From contig JADKAQ010000009.1 in assembly GCA_016719105.1 (NCBI GenBank), positions 1 to 64,000 of the forward strand: a DNA stretch of 64,000 nt, given 5' to 3'. The stretch's first letter is position 1. Each line of letters starts with the position of its first letter. Both the position numbers and the translations under genes were made by a program. The notes under the pieces were generated by a model. It searched no databases and was not told the origin of the DNA. It saw nothing but the letters and a program-made list of their open reading frames with translations. This document shows positions 33,830 through 44,065 of this stretch, piece by piece. The stretch is from Gemmatimonadota bacterium. GTDB lineage: Bacteria > Gemmatimonadota > Gemmatimonadetes > Gemmatimonadales > Gemmatimonadaceae.

Positions 33830-34435
33830 ATGCCGTCTACCCTCACCTTTGAAGATCTCCACCGGGCCGGCGTTGGAGCGTATTTCCGCCCCAGAGACGT
33901 TGAGCCGCTCGGAGTCACGTACTACCAGCTCCGTCAGATGGTGACCGACGGCCAGGTCGAGGCGGTGGGGCACGGGCTGTATCGCCTGGCCGAACCCGAC
34001 CTGACCGAGATGGAAACGATCGCGATGGTGGCCTCGGCGATTCCGCAGGGCATCGTCTGCCTCCTGTCGGCGCTCCGCGTCCACGACATCGGCACGCAGT
34101 CGCCGTGGCAGGTCTGGATGGCGATCGACCGAAAAGCCCGAAAACCTACTCGCCTGCCATCGTCAGTCCGCATTGTACGCTTTTCGGGGGTGATGCTCAC
34201 CTACGGCGTGGACACCATGTCGATGCTCGGTGCCCCCGTGCGCATCACCTCACCCGCCCGCACGGTCGTGGACTGCTTTCGCTATCGCAACAAGGTCGGA
34301 CTCGATGTTGCCATGGAGGCACTGCGCGAGGCCGTGCGGACACGCAAGGCGGCAGTGAGCGAGATAGATCGCGCCGCAGAGGTGTGCCGTGTTCGCACGG
34401 TGATCGCGCCGTACCTCGCCGCGCTCTCAGTATGA
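33830..34435 (+). CDS. abiEi: AbiEi-like antitoxin, winged-helix transcriptional regulator
   Basis: A 201-residue type IV antitoxin. The N-terminal winged helix is visible in GAYFRPRDVEPLGVTYYQLRQMVTDGQVEAVGHGLYRLA (about residues 15-58; the typical helix-turn-helix ends in GLYRL). The C-terminal AbiEi domain contains IPQGIVCLLSALRVHDIGTQ and VRITSPARTVVDCFRYRNKVG, both diagnostic. It represses its own promoter through the inverted repeat just upstream and neutralises the AbiEii toxin without direct binding, according to work on the family. It overlaps abiEii by ATGA. Its place between hsdM and hsdS is unusual. Confidence 0.88.
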   Translation: MPSTLTFEDLHRAGVGAYFRPRDVEPLGVTYYQLRQMVTDGQVEAVGHGLYRLAEPDLTEMETIAMVASAIPQGIVCLLSALRVHDIGTQSPWQVWMAIDRKARKPTRLPSSVRIVRFSGVMLTYGVDTMSMLGAPVRITSPARTVVDCFRYRNKVGLDVAMEALREAVRTRKAAVSEIDRAAEVCRVRTVIAPYLAALSV

Positions 34436-35346
34436 CGACGCCGGAACGTGGCAGTAGCGCAGCGTCCATTCGGCATCGCCTGCGCAACGAACTGCGCGCG
34501 CGTGGGGAGGATGTGTCGCTGGGGCTGCAGCGGTATGCGTCCGAGCGGTTCCTGTATCGGCTTGGACGTTCCGTGCATCGAGAGCGGTTCGTGCTCAAGG
34601 GGGCCACGCTGTTCGCCATCTGGGGGACGACGTACCGCCCGACACGCGATCTGGACTTCACTGCCTACGGAGACTCTGCGGAGAACGCCGTGATCGCTGC
34701 GCTTCGAGAGGTGTGCGCCACGCCAGACGACGTGGACGCCCTGCAGTTCGACGTCGATTCGATCACGACGGAGCCGATTCGCGATGGATCGGAGTACCCC
34801 GGCACTCGCATCCGAATCAACGCGACGCTCGGCACGTCGCGCATCCCGATCCAACTCGACCTGGGCTTCGGCAACGCCATCGTCCCCGGACCGGAGGAAG
34901 TCGAGTACCGCTCGCTGCTCGGCGACCCGCCCCCGCGGATTCTGGCGTACCCGCAGGAGTCGGTGGTCGCCGAGAAGCTGCACGCGATGGTAACGCTCGG
35001 CGAGCGGAACAGCCGCTTCAAGGACTTCTACGACATGCACACAATGGCGAGCGCATTTCGCTTCGAACGCTCTACGCTCCTCGCGGCTGTCCGCGCCACG
35101 TTCGTACGGCGTGCAACGCCCTTTTCAGACGAGGTACCGGTGGCACTGCGGGACAACTTCTACGCTGATGCCGCGCGCGCGGAGCAGTGGCGGGCCTACG
35201 TGACGCGCAGTGGGATGACCGGCGTGTCGCAGGACTTCACGAGCGTCGGAGAGCGCGTCATCGGCTTTCTTCAGCCGTTGTGGGAGAACCTGATCACGGG
35301 AACCGACCCGCTTGGCGACTGGTCGCCTGGCGAGGGCTGGCGATGA
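34432..35346 (+). CDS. abiEii: AbiEii-like nucleotidyltransferase toxin
   Basis: A 304-residue toxin of the AbiEii/DUF1814 family, which modifies tRNA acceptor ends (established for MenT relatives). The nucleotidyltransferase core is VLKGATLFAIWGTTYRPTRDLDF (about residues 44-66), with the conserved KGG/ARxTxDxD-type motif. PIQLDLGFGNAIVPG adds the third acidic strand. The helix YPQESVVAEKLHAMVTLGERNSRFKDFYDM is the highly conserved family signature carrying the Lys and Asp residues of motifs III-IV. The start overlaps the abiEi stop (ATGA) and the stop overlaps the hsdS start (ATGA), so it is translated between the antitoxin and HsdS. Confidence 0.9.
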   Translation: MTTPERGSSAASIRHRLRNELRARGEDVSLGLQRYASERFLYRLGRSVHRERFVLKGATLFAIWGTTYRPTRDLDFTAYGDSAENAVIAALREVCATPDDVDALQFDVDSITTEPIRDGSEYPGTRIRINATLGTSRIPIQLDLGFGNAIVPGPEEVEYRSLLGDPPPRILAYPQESVVAEKLHAMVTLGERNSRFKDFYDMHTMASAFRFERSTLLAAVRATFVRRATPFSDEVPVALRDNFYADAARAEQWRAYVTRSGMTGVSQDFTSVGERVIGFLQPLWENLITGTDPLGDWSPGEGWR

Positions 35347-36719
35347 GAGCGCGTGCCTACAAGCCATATTCGGCCTACAGGGACTCCGAGGTGGAGTGGC
35401 TTGGGGAGATTCCGGCGGGGTGGGAGGTGAAGCGGTTGCGCTTCGTGAGCGATTCAAACCCTGTGCCAAGCGAGGTTCGCAGCCTGCCCGGTGATTCCGA
35501 GGTTTCGTTCGTGCCGATGGAGGCTGTCGGTAAGAATGGTGGACTCGCATTGGAGACGACGAAACTGCTCGCCGACGTGAAGGCAGGCTACAGCTACTTT
35601 CGCGACGGAGACGTGGTAATCGCGAAGATCACGCCGTGCTTCGAGAACGGAAAAGGTGCGCTTGCCGAAGGATTGACGAACGGCATCGCGTTCGGGACGA
35701 CCGAGCTTCACGTACTACGCGCGCGCCATACCGCCGATCGGCGGTTCGCGTTCTACGTGACGCTGAGCGACGCATTTCGAAGACTCGGCGAAGCCGACAT
35801 GTACGGCGCGGGAGGCCAGAAGCGTATTTCCGAATCATTCGTGCGCAACTTCCCGATCGCTCTCCCCTCACTCCCCGAACAACGCGCCATCGCGACGTTC
35901 CTCGACCGCGAGACCGCGCGCATCGATGCGCTGGTGGCCAAGAAGGAGCGGCTGATCACACTGCTCCAGGAACGGCGCACCGCGCTTATCACCCGTGCGG
36001 TCACCAAGGGCCTCGACCCCACCGCGGCGATGAAGGACTCCGGAGTGGAGTGGTTGGGGGAGATTCCGGCGCATTGGGAGGTGCGGCCACTACGCACGAC
36101 CATCGCGAGTTGTCTGAACGGCGTATGGGGCGACGATCCTGATGGTGTCAGTGATGTCGTTTGCGTCCGTGTTGCGGATTTTGATCGAGTGCGACTCGGA
36201 GTAGACATTACTGAGCCCACTGTGCGAGCGATCGAACCGCGCGTCGTAGCCGAGAGGGGCCTCCGTTCGGGTGACCTCTTGCTGGAGAAGTCCGGTGGTG
36301 GTGAAAACCAGCCAGTCGGCGCCGTCGTGCTTTACACCCATCCAGTACCAGCGGTCTGCTCGAACTTTGTGGCGCGAGTCGTTGTCTCCGCTACAAGTGA
36401 TCCGAAGTATCTAGTCTACCTGCACAAGGCGCTGTACTCGATGCGCATCAACACGAAGCATATCAAGCAAAGTACGGGCATTCAGAACCTGGACAGTAGA
36501 AGCTACTTCGGCGAAACGGGAGGAATTCCGTTGCTTGCCGAGCAGAAGGAGATCGCGGGTTACCTCGCCGCGGAGACTGCTCGCATCGACGCCCTCAGCG
36601 CCCGCATCCGCGCCGCCATCACCCGAGTCCAAGAACTCCGCACCGCCCTCATAGCCGCCGCGGTAACCGGCAAGATCGACGTTCGTGACCACGAGTCGTC
36701 CGGCGGACGCCAAACATGA
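35343..36719 (+). CDS. hsdS: Type I restriction-modification specificity subunit
   Basis: DNA-recognition subunit (458 residues) with the standard duplicated layout. A first target-recognition domain starts at VEWLGEIPAGWEVKRLRF. A central conserved helix follows (LPEQRAIATFLDRETARIDALVAKKERLITLLQERRTALI, about residues 175-215). The second TRD starts at VEWLGEIPAHWEV, and the C-terminal conserved helix is AEQKEIAGYLAAETARIDAL. Two different TRDs predict a bipartite asymmetric recognition site. The ATG at 35343 overlaps the abiEii stop, and the stop overlaps the start of the HELAH protein gene (36716), an arrangement that links HsdS synthesis to the toxin gene. Confidence 0.93.
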   Translation: MRARAYKPYSAYRDSEVEWLGEIPAGWEVKRLRFVSDSNPVPSEVRSLPGDSEVSFVPMEAVGKNGGLALETTKLLADVKAGYSYFRDGDVVIAKITPCFENGKGALAEGLTNGIAFGTTELHVLRARHTADRRFAFYVTLSDAFRRLGEADMYGAGGQKRISESFVRNFPIALPSLPEQRAIATFLDRETARIDALVAKKERLITLLQERRTALITRAVTKGLDPTAAMKDSGVEWLGEIPAHWEVRPLRTTIASCLNGVWGDDPDGVSDVVCVRVADFDRVRLGVDITEPTVRAIEPRVVAERGLRSGDLLLEKSGGGENQPVGAVVLYTHPVPAVCSNFVARVVVSATSDPKYLVYLHKALYSMRINTKHIKQSTGIQNLDSRSYFGETGGIPLLAEQKEIAGYLAAETARIDALSARIRAAITRVQELRTALIAAAVTGKIDVRDHESSGGRQT

Positions 36720-37790
36720 GTCACGCCACGAACAAGTCCTGGGGCGACCCGTCACGCCACTACGCATCGCATGGCACGGTCGAAGACAAGCAAAGTGCTG
36801 CCGAAAAGTCGATAGAGGCTGTGGAGAAGAGGTGGGCGCACTTACTCGAAGCCGCCATGCCCGGCGCACGACAACAAGTTGAGCAGGCATTTCGCCAGTG
36901 GAACTCGGTACTTCGGGATCAGGTGCGGAGCGAGACGGCCCTTCGACTCTCGGTCGGAAACGAGTCCCAGTCTGTCCCGGTGCGGGTGTCGGACGGCCTA
37001 CCACGTCCGTTCGCTGAAACGTTGTTGACGTTTCCGAACTACGAGTGGCTCATTCTCAACCGTCCGGACATCGAAGCCACGGCCCGTGGCGCCCTTCTGA
37101 TCGCGCAAAACCACGAATCGGCCGCGGCGATGGTGCGCGAGCAGGGTGTCGTTGCGTCAGGAGAGGGGCTCGGCGACACCGCCACGACAGCCAGATTGTT
37201 GCTGGCGGAGCTCGACCGACTCGAAGCCATCAAGCGGATTGCTGACTGTCGGGAGGACGTGATGGGCGCGTACTTCTTTCGCGTGCCCGAGATTCGTCTC
37301 TTCTGGGTGCCGATCGGCATCGTTGCTCGACTACTGGGCGTGCCCATCGAGGCACTCACCGTCGTAGTGCTGACGCACGAACTCGCGCACGCATACAGCC
37401 ATCTCGGCCGAGATATCGATAGCGAATCGTGGCGTACCTCCAGCTTCGCGAGCGCCGACATGCACATCGTCGAAGGCATCGCTCAGTTCTACACGCAGGT
37501 GATCTGCGAGGCCCTCCAGTCACGATTCCTGCTGCGCGGATCGCGTTCGAAGCACTCATCAAGAACCAGTCCGGACCCTACACCGCTTACCGAGAGTGGG
37601 TCACGGAGAGCGAGCGGGGGGAGAGGTCGTTCGCGTCGCCATGATCGAGTGCCGCTCGCGTGACATTGTCAGCACCGAGGAGTTTGTGGACGCCATTGAT
37701 CGCTATCGGCAACAGGTCAAGGGACGTCCAGGATACGCACGGACAGACGGGTCCGCGCCGCGCTCGCAACAGAACTCAGGCACACCTTAG
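36716..37790 (+). CDS. HELAH-motif putative zinc metallopeptidase in the RM operon (two frameshifts)
   Basis: No named family recognised. The protein starts at an ATG overlapping hsdS. A helical N-terminal half (about 150 residues) leads to a membrane-like hydrophobic stretch LFWVPIGIVARLLGVPIEALTVVVL. The zinc-binding motif THELAHAYSHLG (HExxH near residue 223) follows, then VEGIAQFYTQ, whose Glu lies at the right distance for a gluzincin third ligand. The frame moves at about 37517 (to FEALIKNQSGPYTAYREWVTES) and again at the G-run 37615-37620 (to VAMIECRSRDIVSTEEFVDAIDRYRQQ), ending at 37790. The joined protein is about 358 residues. Position between hsdS and hsdR suggests an accessory role in restriction, possibly HsdR turnover; this is speculation. 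Confidence 0.65.
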
Positions 37791-37792
37791 CA

Positions 37793-40700
37793 ATGCCCGA
37801 CATCTCCGAGCGCTCGTTCGAGGATTCCATCGAGTGCGGCTTGCTCGCGCACGGCCCCGATGCCTGCGCCGGGCCTGCGCCCGTGGTCCGCGAGACCGCG
37901 CCGCCGTACGGCGAGACGCCGCCGGGCGGCTATCGCAGACGTTCTCAGGACGACTACGATCGCGTCCTCTGCCTGCTTCCGCGCGATGTCGTGGACTTCG
38001 TGGTCGCCACGCAGCCCAAGGAGTGGGAGAAGCTCAAGCAGCACCACGGCGCCGCCGTCAAGGAACAGTTCCTCAAGCGGCTTGCCGCCGAACTCGAGCG
38101 GCGCGGCGCGCTCGATGTGCTGCGCAATGGCCTCAAGGACTCGGGGTGCAAGTTCCGCCTCGCGTACTTTCGCCCGGCCAGTGCACTGAACGAAGAGACG
38201 CGTCGCCTGCACGCCGCAAATCTGTTCTCCATCGTGCGGCAAGTGCGCTACGGACTCTCGCATGAGAAGAGTCTCGACCTCGTGCTCTTCCTGAACGGAA
38301 TCCCCATCTTCACGGCCGAGCTCAAGAACCCGCTCTCCGGCCAGACCGTGCAGGAGGCCATTCGTCAGTACCAGCGCGACCGCGACCCGCGTGACCCGCT
38401 GCTGGGCTATGGCCGCTGCCTGGCGCACTTCGCCGTGGACCCGGAGTTGGCCTATGTGACGACGCAGCTCGTCGGGCCCAGAACACGCTTCCTCCCCTTC
38501 AATCAGGGGAAGTTCGGCGGCGCCGGCAATCCCCCCGTGCCGCCTACACGAAGTGGCTACGCAACGGCGTACCTGTGGGAGGAGACCTGGGCCCGCGACA
38601 GCGTGCTCGATCTCATCCGGCAGTTCGTGCACGAGATCGAGGAGGAAGACGACAAGGGGCGCAAGACGGGGAAACGTTTTCTCGTATTCCCGCGCTACCA
38701 ACAGCTCGATTGCGTGCGCCGCCTCGTGACCGACGCGCGCTCGCGCGGCCCCGGGCAGCGCTATCTCATCCAGCACTCGGCGGGGAGCGGTAAGAGCTTC
38801 ACCATCGGGTGGCTCGCGCATCAACTCGCCACGCTGCACAACGCGAAGGACGAAAGGGTGTTCGACTCCATCGTGGTCATCACCGACCGCCGCGTGCTCG
38901 ACCGGCAGCTGCAAACCACGATGCGTCAGCTCGAACAGACGCTCGGCGTGGTGGAGAACATCGACACCACCTCGCGCAAGCTCAAGGAAGCGCTCGAGTC
39001 GGGGAAGACAATCATCGTCACCACGCTACAGAAGTTTCCCGTGATCGCGAAGGAGATCGGCGAGCTGTCGGGGAAGCGATTCGCGGTCATCGTGGACGAG
39101 GCTCACTCGTCGCAGTCGGGTGAGAGCACCAAGAGTCTCAAAGGCGTGCTGAGCGCGGGCTCGCTGGAGTCGGCCGAGGGCGAGGAGTCGGGAGAAGCCA
39201 CACCAGAAGAGGAACTCGAGAACACCATCCTCGCCGAGATCGCGGCGCGCGGGCCGGTTCCGAATCTGTCGATGTTTGCATTCACTGCGACGCCAAAGCC
39301 CAAGACGCTCGAGCTCTTCGGGACCAAACGCCCCGAAGGGACGTTCGCGCCGTTCCACCTATACAGCATGCGGCAGGCGATCGAGGAGGGGTTCATCCTC
39401 GACGTGCTGGCCAACTACAGCACCTACACCGCCTACTGGCGGCTGCTCAAGAAGGTGGAGGATGACCCACGCTACGAGAGGGGGAAGGCCGAATACCTGC
39501 TCAAGTCTTTCGTCGAGCTGCATCCGCACGCGATCGCCGAGAAGGTGCGGATCTGCGTGGAGCACTTTGCGGCGAACACACAGACTGCGATTGGTGGCAG
39601 GGCGAAGGCGATGATCGTCACGCGGTCACGTCTGCACGCGGTTCGCTACAGGCTGGCTGTGGACAAGTATCTCGCGGAGCGCGGGTACCCTTTCAAGGCG
39701 CTGGTGGCGTTCTCCGGGTCGGTGCAGGATCGTGGCAAGACGTACACAGAGTCCGGAATGAACGGCTTGCCCGAGACGCAGACGGCCAAGACGTTCGAAT
39801 CCGCCGAGTATCGCTTCCTGATCGTGGCCAACAAGTTCCAGACCGGGTTCGACCAGCCGCTGTTGCACACTATGTACGTGGACAAGAAGCTCGGCGGGGT
39901 GAACGCGGTGCAGACGCTGTCGCGGCTCAACCGGACGCACCCAGAGAAGAGCGGCACGTCGGTGCTCGACTTCGCGAACGAGGCGGCGGAGATCAAGGGT
40001 GCGTTCGAACCGTATTTCGAGACCACGTTGCTGTCGGAGGCGACGGATCCCAACCTGCTGTACGAACTGCAAACGCGGCTTGCGACGTTTCCGGTGTACA
40101 CCGAGGCAGACGTGACAGGACGTTCGCGGCGGCGTACTTCAACCCGAAGACGACGCAGGACAAGCTGTATGTCCCGCTGGCTCATCCGGTCGAACGCTGC
40201 CTTGCGCTTGGCGCGGATGAGCGCCACGAGTTCCGGGGGCAACTCACGGACTTCGTCAGGCTCTACGCCTTCCTGGCGCAGGTGCTCCGTTCGCGGACGG
40301 GACCTCGAGAAGCTCTACGTTTTCGCGCGTTACCTGCGACGCTTGCTGCCCGCAGAACGGGAGGAGCTGCCGGTTGAGGTTCAGCAGAACATCGACATGG
40401 AGTCGTACCGGATTCAGCAGACCGGCAGCGGAAAGATCGCGCTGGACCGGAAACCCGGCGTGCTGGATCCCTCGGCGACCAAGGGGGCGCACGGCACGAC
40501 GCCTGATGAGATGGAGACGCTGTCGCGCATCATCGCCGAGCTGAACGAGCGGTTCGGACTTAACCTTGGGCCGGAGCACAAGGTCACCATCACGCAGATG
40601 ATGGAGCGGCTGGACGACGACCCGGCGCTCGACGCGGCAGCTCGGGTCAACACACGCGAGAACGTGCGGCTCACGTTCGACCAGAAGGTGGAGCAGGTGA

Positions 40701-41306
40701 TCCAGGACATCGTGGACTCGAACTTCGAGCTCTACAAGCGCATCACCGACGATCGTGCTTTTGGCGACGTGCTCAAGAACGTGCTTTTCGACCAATACCT
40801 GCGCGCGCATCGGAACGCCGAAGAGCTGATCAAGCGCGGCGAGTCGAAAACGCTGGAGTTCAAGTCCACCCTGCGATGGAACCTCAAAGAGGACAAGCAA
40901 GACGACAAGGTGGTGACGCATTCGGTGCTCAAGACAGTCGCAGCCTTCCTGAACACGGAGGGCGGTGACCTGCTGATTGGTGTGGCGGATGATGGGGCGA
41001 TCGTCGGGATCGAACGCGATCAGTTGGACAACGACGACAAGTTCATGCGGCACCTGGCGCAGGTGGTGCGCAATGGGCTTGGGGACCGTGCCGGGACGCA
41101 TCGACCCGAAGATGCAGGTTGTGAACGGAAGGTCCGTTTGCGTGGTGAGCTGTCAGCGGAGCCCGGAGCCTGTCTACCTCAAGTGGAAGGGCGTAGAGTC
41201 TTCACCAGACGGTGACTTGTTTGTACGCAGCGGGCCGGGAACGGTGAAGCTCCCGGCGGATAGTGCGCGGGAGTACGTGAAGACGCGGTTCGGGACTACT
41301 GGGTAG
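37793..41306 (+). CDS. hsdR: Type I restriction endonuclease subunit R fused to AlbA_2/Schlafen-like domain (frameshifted)
   Basis: ATP-dependent DNA translocase/nuclease of about 1170 residues. The N-terminal nuclease domain has LDLVLFLNGIPIFTAELKNP (D...ExK). The SF2 helicase motor shows Walker A SAGSGKSFT, DEAH in VIVDEAHSSQSG and motif III FAFTATPKPKT. FQTGFDQPLLHTMYVDKKL and QTLSRLNRTHP are motifs V/VI. Three indels break the frame: around 40110 and 40290 (AAYFNPKTTQDKLYVPLAHP lies in the other frame between them) and around 41095. The C-terminus (from about residue 1005, RGESKTLEFKSTLRWNL... FLNTEGGDLLIGVADDG) is a complete AlbA_2/Schlafen-type domain, continuing after the last shift to YVKTRFGTTG at 41306. 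The frameshifts lie in otherwise conserved sequence and may be assembly errors. Confidence 0.88.
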
Positions 41307-41589
41307 CCTGCAGATGCGGCGCTGAGATGTAATTCGAGGCTTACTGCTGACGAGCGATTCATGGGCGCTCGCCTCGCTCGCAGTCTCCTTCGAGCGCTCG
41401 CAGCGGAAGCCAGCGTTCTGCGCGCCCACGCTTAAGGAGGATCCGTTTCGTCCGCGTCAACTTGGCGGCAGGTCTCTTTGGATGCGTTGCTGCGGCATCG
41501 GCTTCTCCCCGGGGGACCGTGTTCTTCCACAAAGGCGAGTTGCACGGCGACGACGGCGCCGATTTCGACAACCGGATCGCGCGGCAACC
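41307..41589. other. Spacer after hsdR
   Basis: About 280 bases with no convincing gene on either strand. The minus-strand frame that crosses it is read-through from the decayed oxidoreductase. Confidence 0.4.
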
Positions 41590-42855
41590 TACCCAACCCA
41601 CCAACCCCACCCCCCGCTCCGCCTCCCGTATCGCATTCCGATGATCACTCGCCCCCGCTAACTCCGTATTCGCAAACGCAATCCTCCCAAACGCACGATC
41701 GCGCAACACATCCCGCGGTGCCGGCTTCCCATCCACGCCAAAGTAGAACCCCGGCTGCGGACTCACGTACGCGTGCCCCCAGCGGTTCAGGATGATCCCC
41801 GCCACATCGCGCCGCGGATCGAACCCGCCACGCGCAAACATGTCGCCCAGCGGCGCGCGGAAGGCGCGCTCGTACTGCGCGAACGACGTCCCGAACAGCT
41901 GCGCGCGCCCCTGCTTCCCCTGCTCGGCGATCGGGAGCCCTGGCTGCGAATAGAGCACCTTGATGGTCAGCACGGTCGGCGCGTCGGGGTCGATGCCGCG
42001 GCCGTCGCCGGCAATGGTCGCCATGCGTCGCACGGAGAGATAGTTGCCGAGCCCCTCGAACCAGCGGCAGCCGGCCATCCCCATCTTGTGCAGAAAGCGC
42101 CAGTTGCGCACGGCGACGTTGGCCATCAGCGCCGGCGAGCGATAGAACTGCGCGAAGGCCGCACAAAGCCGGCGTTGCCGTCGGGGAACATCTGGTCGCC
42201 CAGTTCAGCATTGCCGTCGCCCGGGAACTCGGTCTCGATGGAATAGGCGCAGTACGCCGACAACGCATCGGGCCCCAGTCCGTACCCCCCTCCCTCCACC
42301 GGCGACAGAAAGGTCCGCACCGTCTCGCGACTGATGCGATGCCGCGCCATCAGGTGCTCCTCGAGCGTGATGGTGTCGAGCTGCCTTGAGATGGCATCGC
42401 CCTCCACCTGTGGTCGCGGCCCATCGTCAGGCACGGTGCGCCAGCGCATGAGATCGGCCTTCACCCCCTCGCTCAACGGCGCCCCGTCGAGCTGTCGACC
42501 CCATGGATCGAGCACCCACACCCCCGGGCGCTGCCCGAACTGCGAGCCGAAGTAGAAGCCGTAGTCCTTGGGATCAGCGTACGGACTCTGGTGCAGCGGC
42601 ATTTCGCGCTTGGGGCTCTGCCAGCGCTGGTACTCCATCACCGAACGATCCATCCCGATGAGGTCGTACACCTTGTCGATGTAGCCCCCCTTGAGCGGCA
42701 CCAGGAAGATCGCCGACGCCCTGGTGCGGCGAATGCCATGTGCCGCATTCATCACGTCGTACGTGTTGCCGTTGGAGTGGCGGTACTGCCCCACGCCGCC
42801 ATAACCATTCCAGTCGTCGGCGGGCGACGTTGCGCCGTCCACGCGGCCGCTCAGC
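41590..42855 (-). pseudogene. Decayed FAD-dependent oxidoreductase (spermidine dehydrogenase-like)
   Basis: Two minus-strand frames carry parts of one protein. 42855-42170 encodes DDWNGYGGVGQYRHSNGN, a YFGSQFGQRPGVWVLDPWG-type segment and FPGDGNAELGDQMFPDGNAGF. 42170-41590 encodes ALMANVAVRNWRFLHKMG, SYLGLP-like SQPGLPIAEQGKQGR, IILNRWGHAYVSPQPGFYFG and IAFANTELAGASDHRNAIREA. This order matches large NAD(P)/FAD-binding proteins annotated as spermidine-dehydrogenase-like. The N-terminal Tat/FAD-binding part is missing (replaced by a PIN remnant). About 100 or more residues are deleted between the two halves, which also differ in frame, and the C-terminus runs into unrelated sequence. It cannot be functional. 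Confidence 0.72.
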
Positions 42856-42856
42856 C

Positions 42857-43169
42857 GATCGCAGGTCAGCAGCGACGCGCCGAGCACCTGCGCCGGCGCA
42901 AGAGAATCCCATCGGCTGGGTCACCGTGCGGGTCCCCCTGCAGTCGCGTGCTGTGAACCAGTACGTCGCGCGTGGCCGGGACGGTGGCAATGCCCGGGGG
43001 CCCGCGCGGCGCGGTCCAACCAGACGGTCACATCAGTCCCCAGTTGCAGGCGTCCCTTGCTCAGCAGCAGGGCGATCTTCCAGAAGGAGAAGTTGCTGAC
43101 GACGAGACGGCGCGCCACGCCGAGGGGCGGCCGGTATACTCGGGGATGGGCTCGCGAACACCGGAGCGC
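42857..43169 (-). pseudogene. PIN-domain (VapC) pseudogene, partial copy of the locus at 50.4-50.8 kb
   Basis: The DNA is strongly similar to 50393-50840, which contains the intact vapC. Shared coding segments on the minus strand are FSFWKIALLLSKGRLQLGTDVTVWLDRAARAPG and LGASLLTCDR. About 125 bases that carry the first catalytic Asp (LLLDTHVW) are deleted, with a short GACGA similarity at the junction. Small indels break the frame. The upstream sequence, up to GGATGGGCTCGCG, is also conserved. Two copies of one TA toxin in one window suggest either duplication or insertion of related modules. Confidence 0.82.
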
Positions 43170-43183
43170 TATGCCGCGCGGAT

Positions 43184-44041
43184 TCAGGAACGCGCTGACG
43201 TGACGTAGCGCTCGACGCCGTCGAGCACCCGCTGCAGCCCGAAGTCGAACGACTCGTCCATGGTGCGCGGCCGGACCTCGGACGGCGCCGCGATGATCGC
43301 GGCGAACGTCGGGAACCGAGGGTCGCCGATCGCGCGTCCCAGGTCGGCGCCCACCGCCGCTGCCCACTCCTGCTCGGAGATGCCGCGCGCCCGCGCGCGA
43401 GCGAGCGAGATCGAGGTGTCCGATGCGCCTCGCGTGTAGCCGTCCACCACGCTGATCATCTGCCCGACGTCGGCGGGGCTCAGCCCCGCCCCATACAGCG
43501 GCTCGGCGAGCGCCTCGAGCCAGGCGAGCCAGTTGGGTCCGTGCGGTGCCGCGACGAACGGCAGCTCCGCCAGCCACGGTCGCGAGCAGAGCATCGCCCG
43601 TTTGGCGTGCGCCCACCGCGCGACGTCGGCGCGCCAGTCGCCGCGTGGCTCCGCCGGTCGCGGCGGCAATCCCAACCCCGCGTCGACGATGGCGTCGTAC
43701 AGCGCCTCCTTGCTGGGGAAATAGCGGTAGATCGCCATCGTCGTGAAGCCCAGCCGTGCGGACACGGCCTGCATCGTCACCGCGCCGAGCCCCTCCGCGT
43801 CTGCGATGTCCATCGCCGCCAACACGACCTCCTGAGGGGAGAACGCCGCCTTCGGCCCACGCGTGGAGCGGTACCGATCCTCCCAGAGCAGTTGGCTGCG
43901 CATCCGCAACGCGGGGTCCGCACTCACCGAGGCCTGCATGACGTCCTGGTGTGTCAGCGCGCCCTTCGCGCGCGTACCCGACCGGCCCTTGGCCGAGCCC
44001 GTGGCGCGAGACCCGCTTGTCCCCTTCTTGCGACCCGGCAT
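43184..44041 (-). CDS. TetR-family transcriptional regulator
   Basis: A 285-residue repressor. After a basic Ser/Gly/Lys-rich N-terminal extension of about 70 residues, the TetR helix-turn-helix is seen in VVLAAMDIADAEGLGAVTMQAVSARLGFTTMAIYRYFPSKEALYDAI (about residues 75-122). A C-terminal all-helical tetracycline-repressor-type ligand domain follows (WLAELPFVAAPHGPNWLAWLEALAEPLY...). The ATG at 44041 (MPGRKKGTSG) is preferred; starts further upstream are only read-through. It is divergent from an outer membrane protein gene. The shared 138-bp region has a good promoter overlapped by two dyads, so it likely represses that gene and itself. Confidence 0.88.
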   Translation of the reverse strand: MPGRKKGTSGSRATGSAKGRSGTRAKGALTHQDVMQASVSADPALRMRSQLLWEDRYRSTRGPKAAFSPQEVVLAAMDIADAEGLGAVTMQAVSARLGFTTMAIYRYFPSKEALYDAIVDAGLGLPPRPAEPRGDWRADVARWAHAKRAMLCSRPWLAELPFVAAPHGPNWLAWLEALAEPLYGAGLSPADVGQMISVVDGYTRGASDTSISLARARARGISEQEWAAAVGADLGRAIGDPRFPTFAAIIAAPSEVRPRTMDESFDFGLQRVLDGVERYVTSARS

Positions 44042-44065
44042 GACACCCCCGGCGAAACGTGCTGG

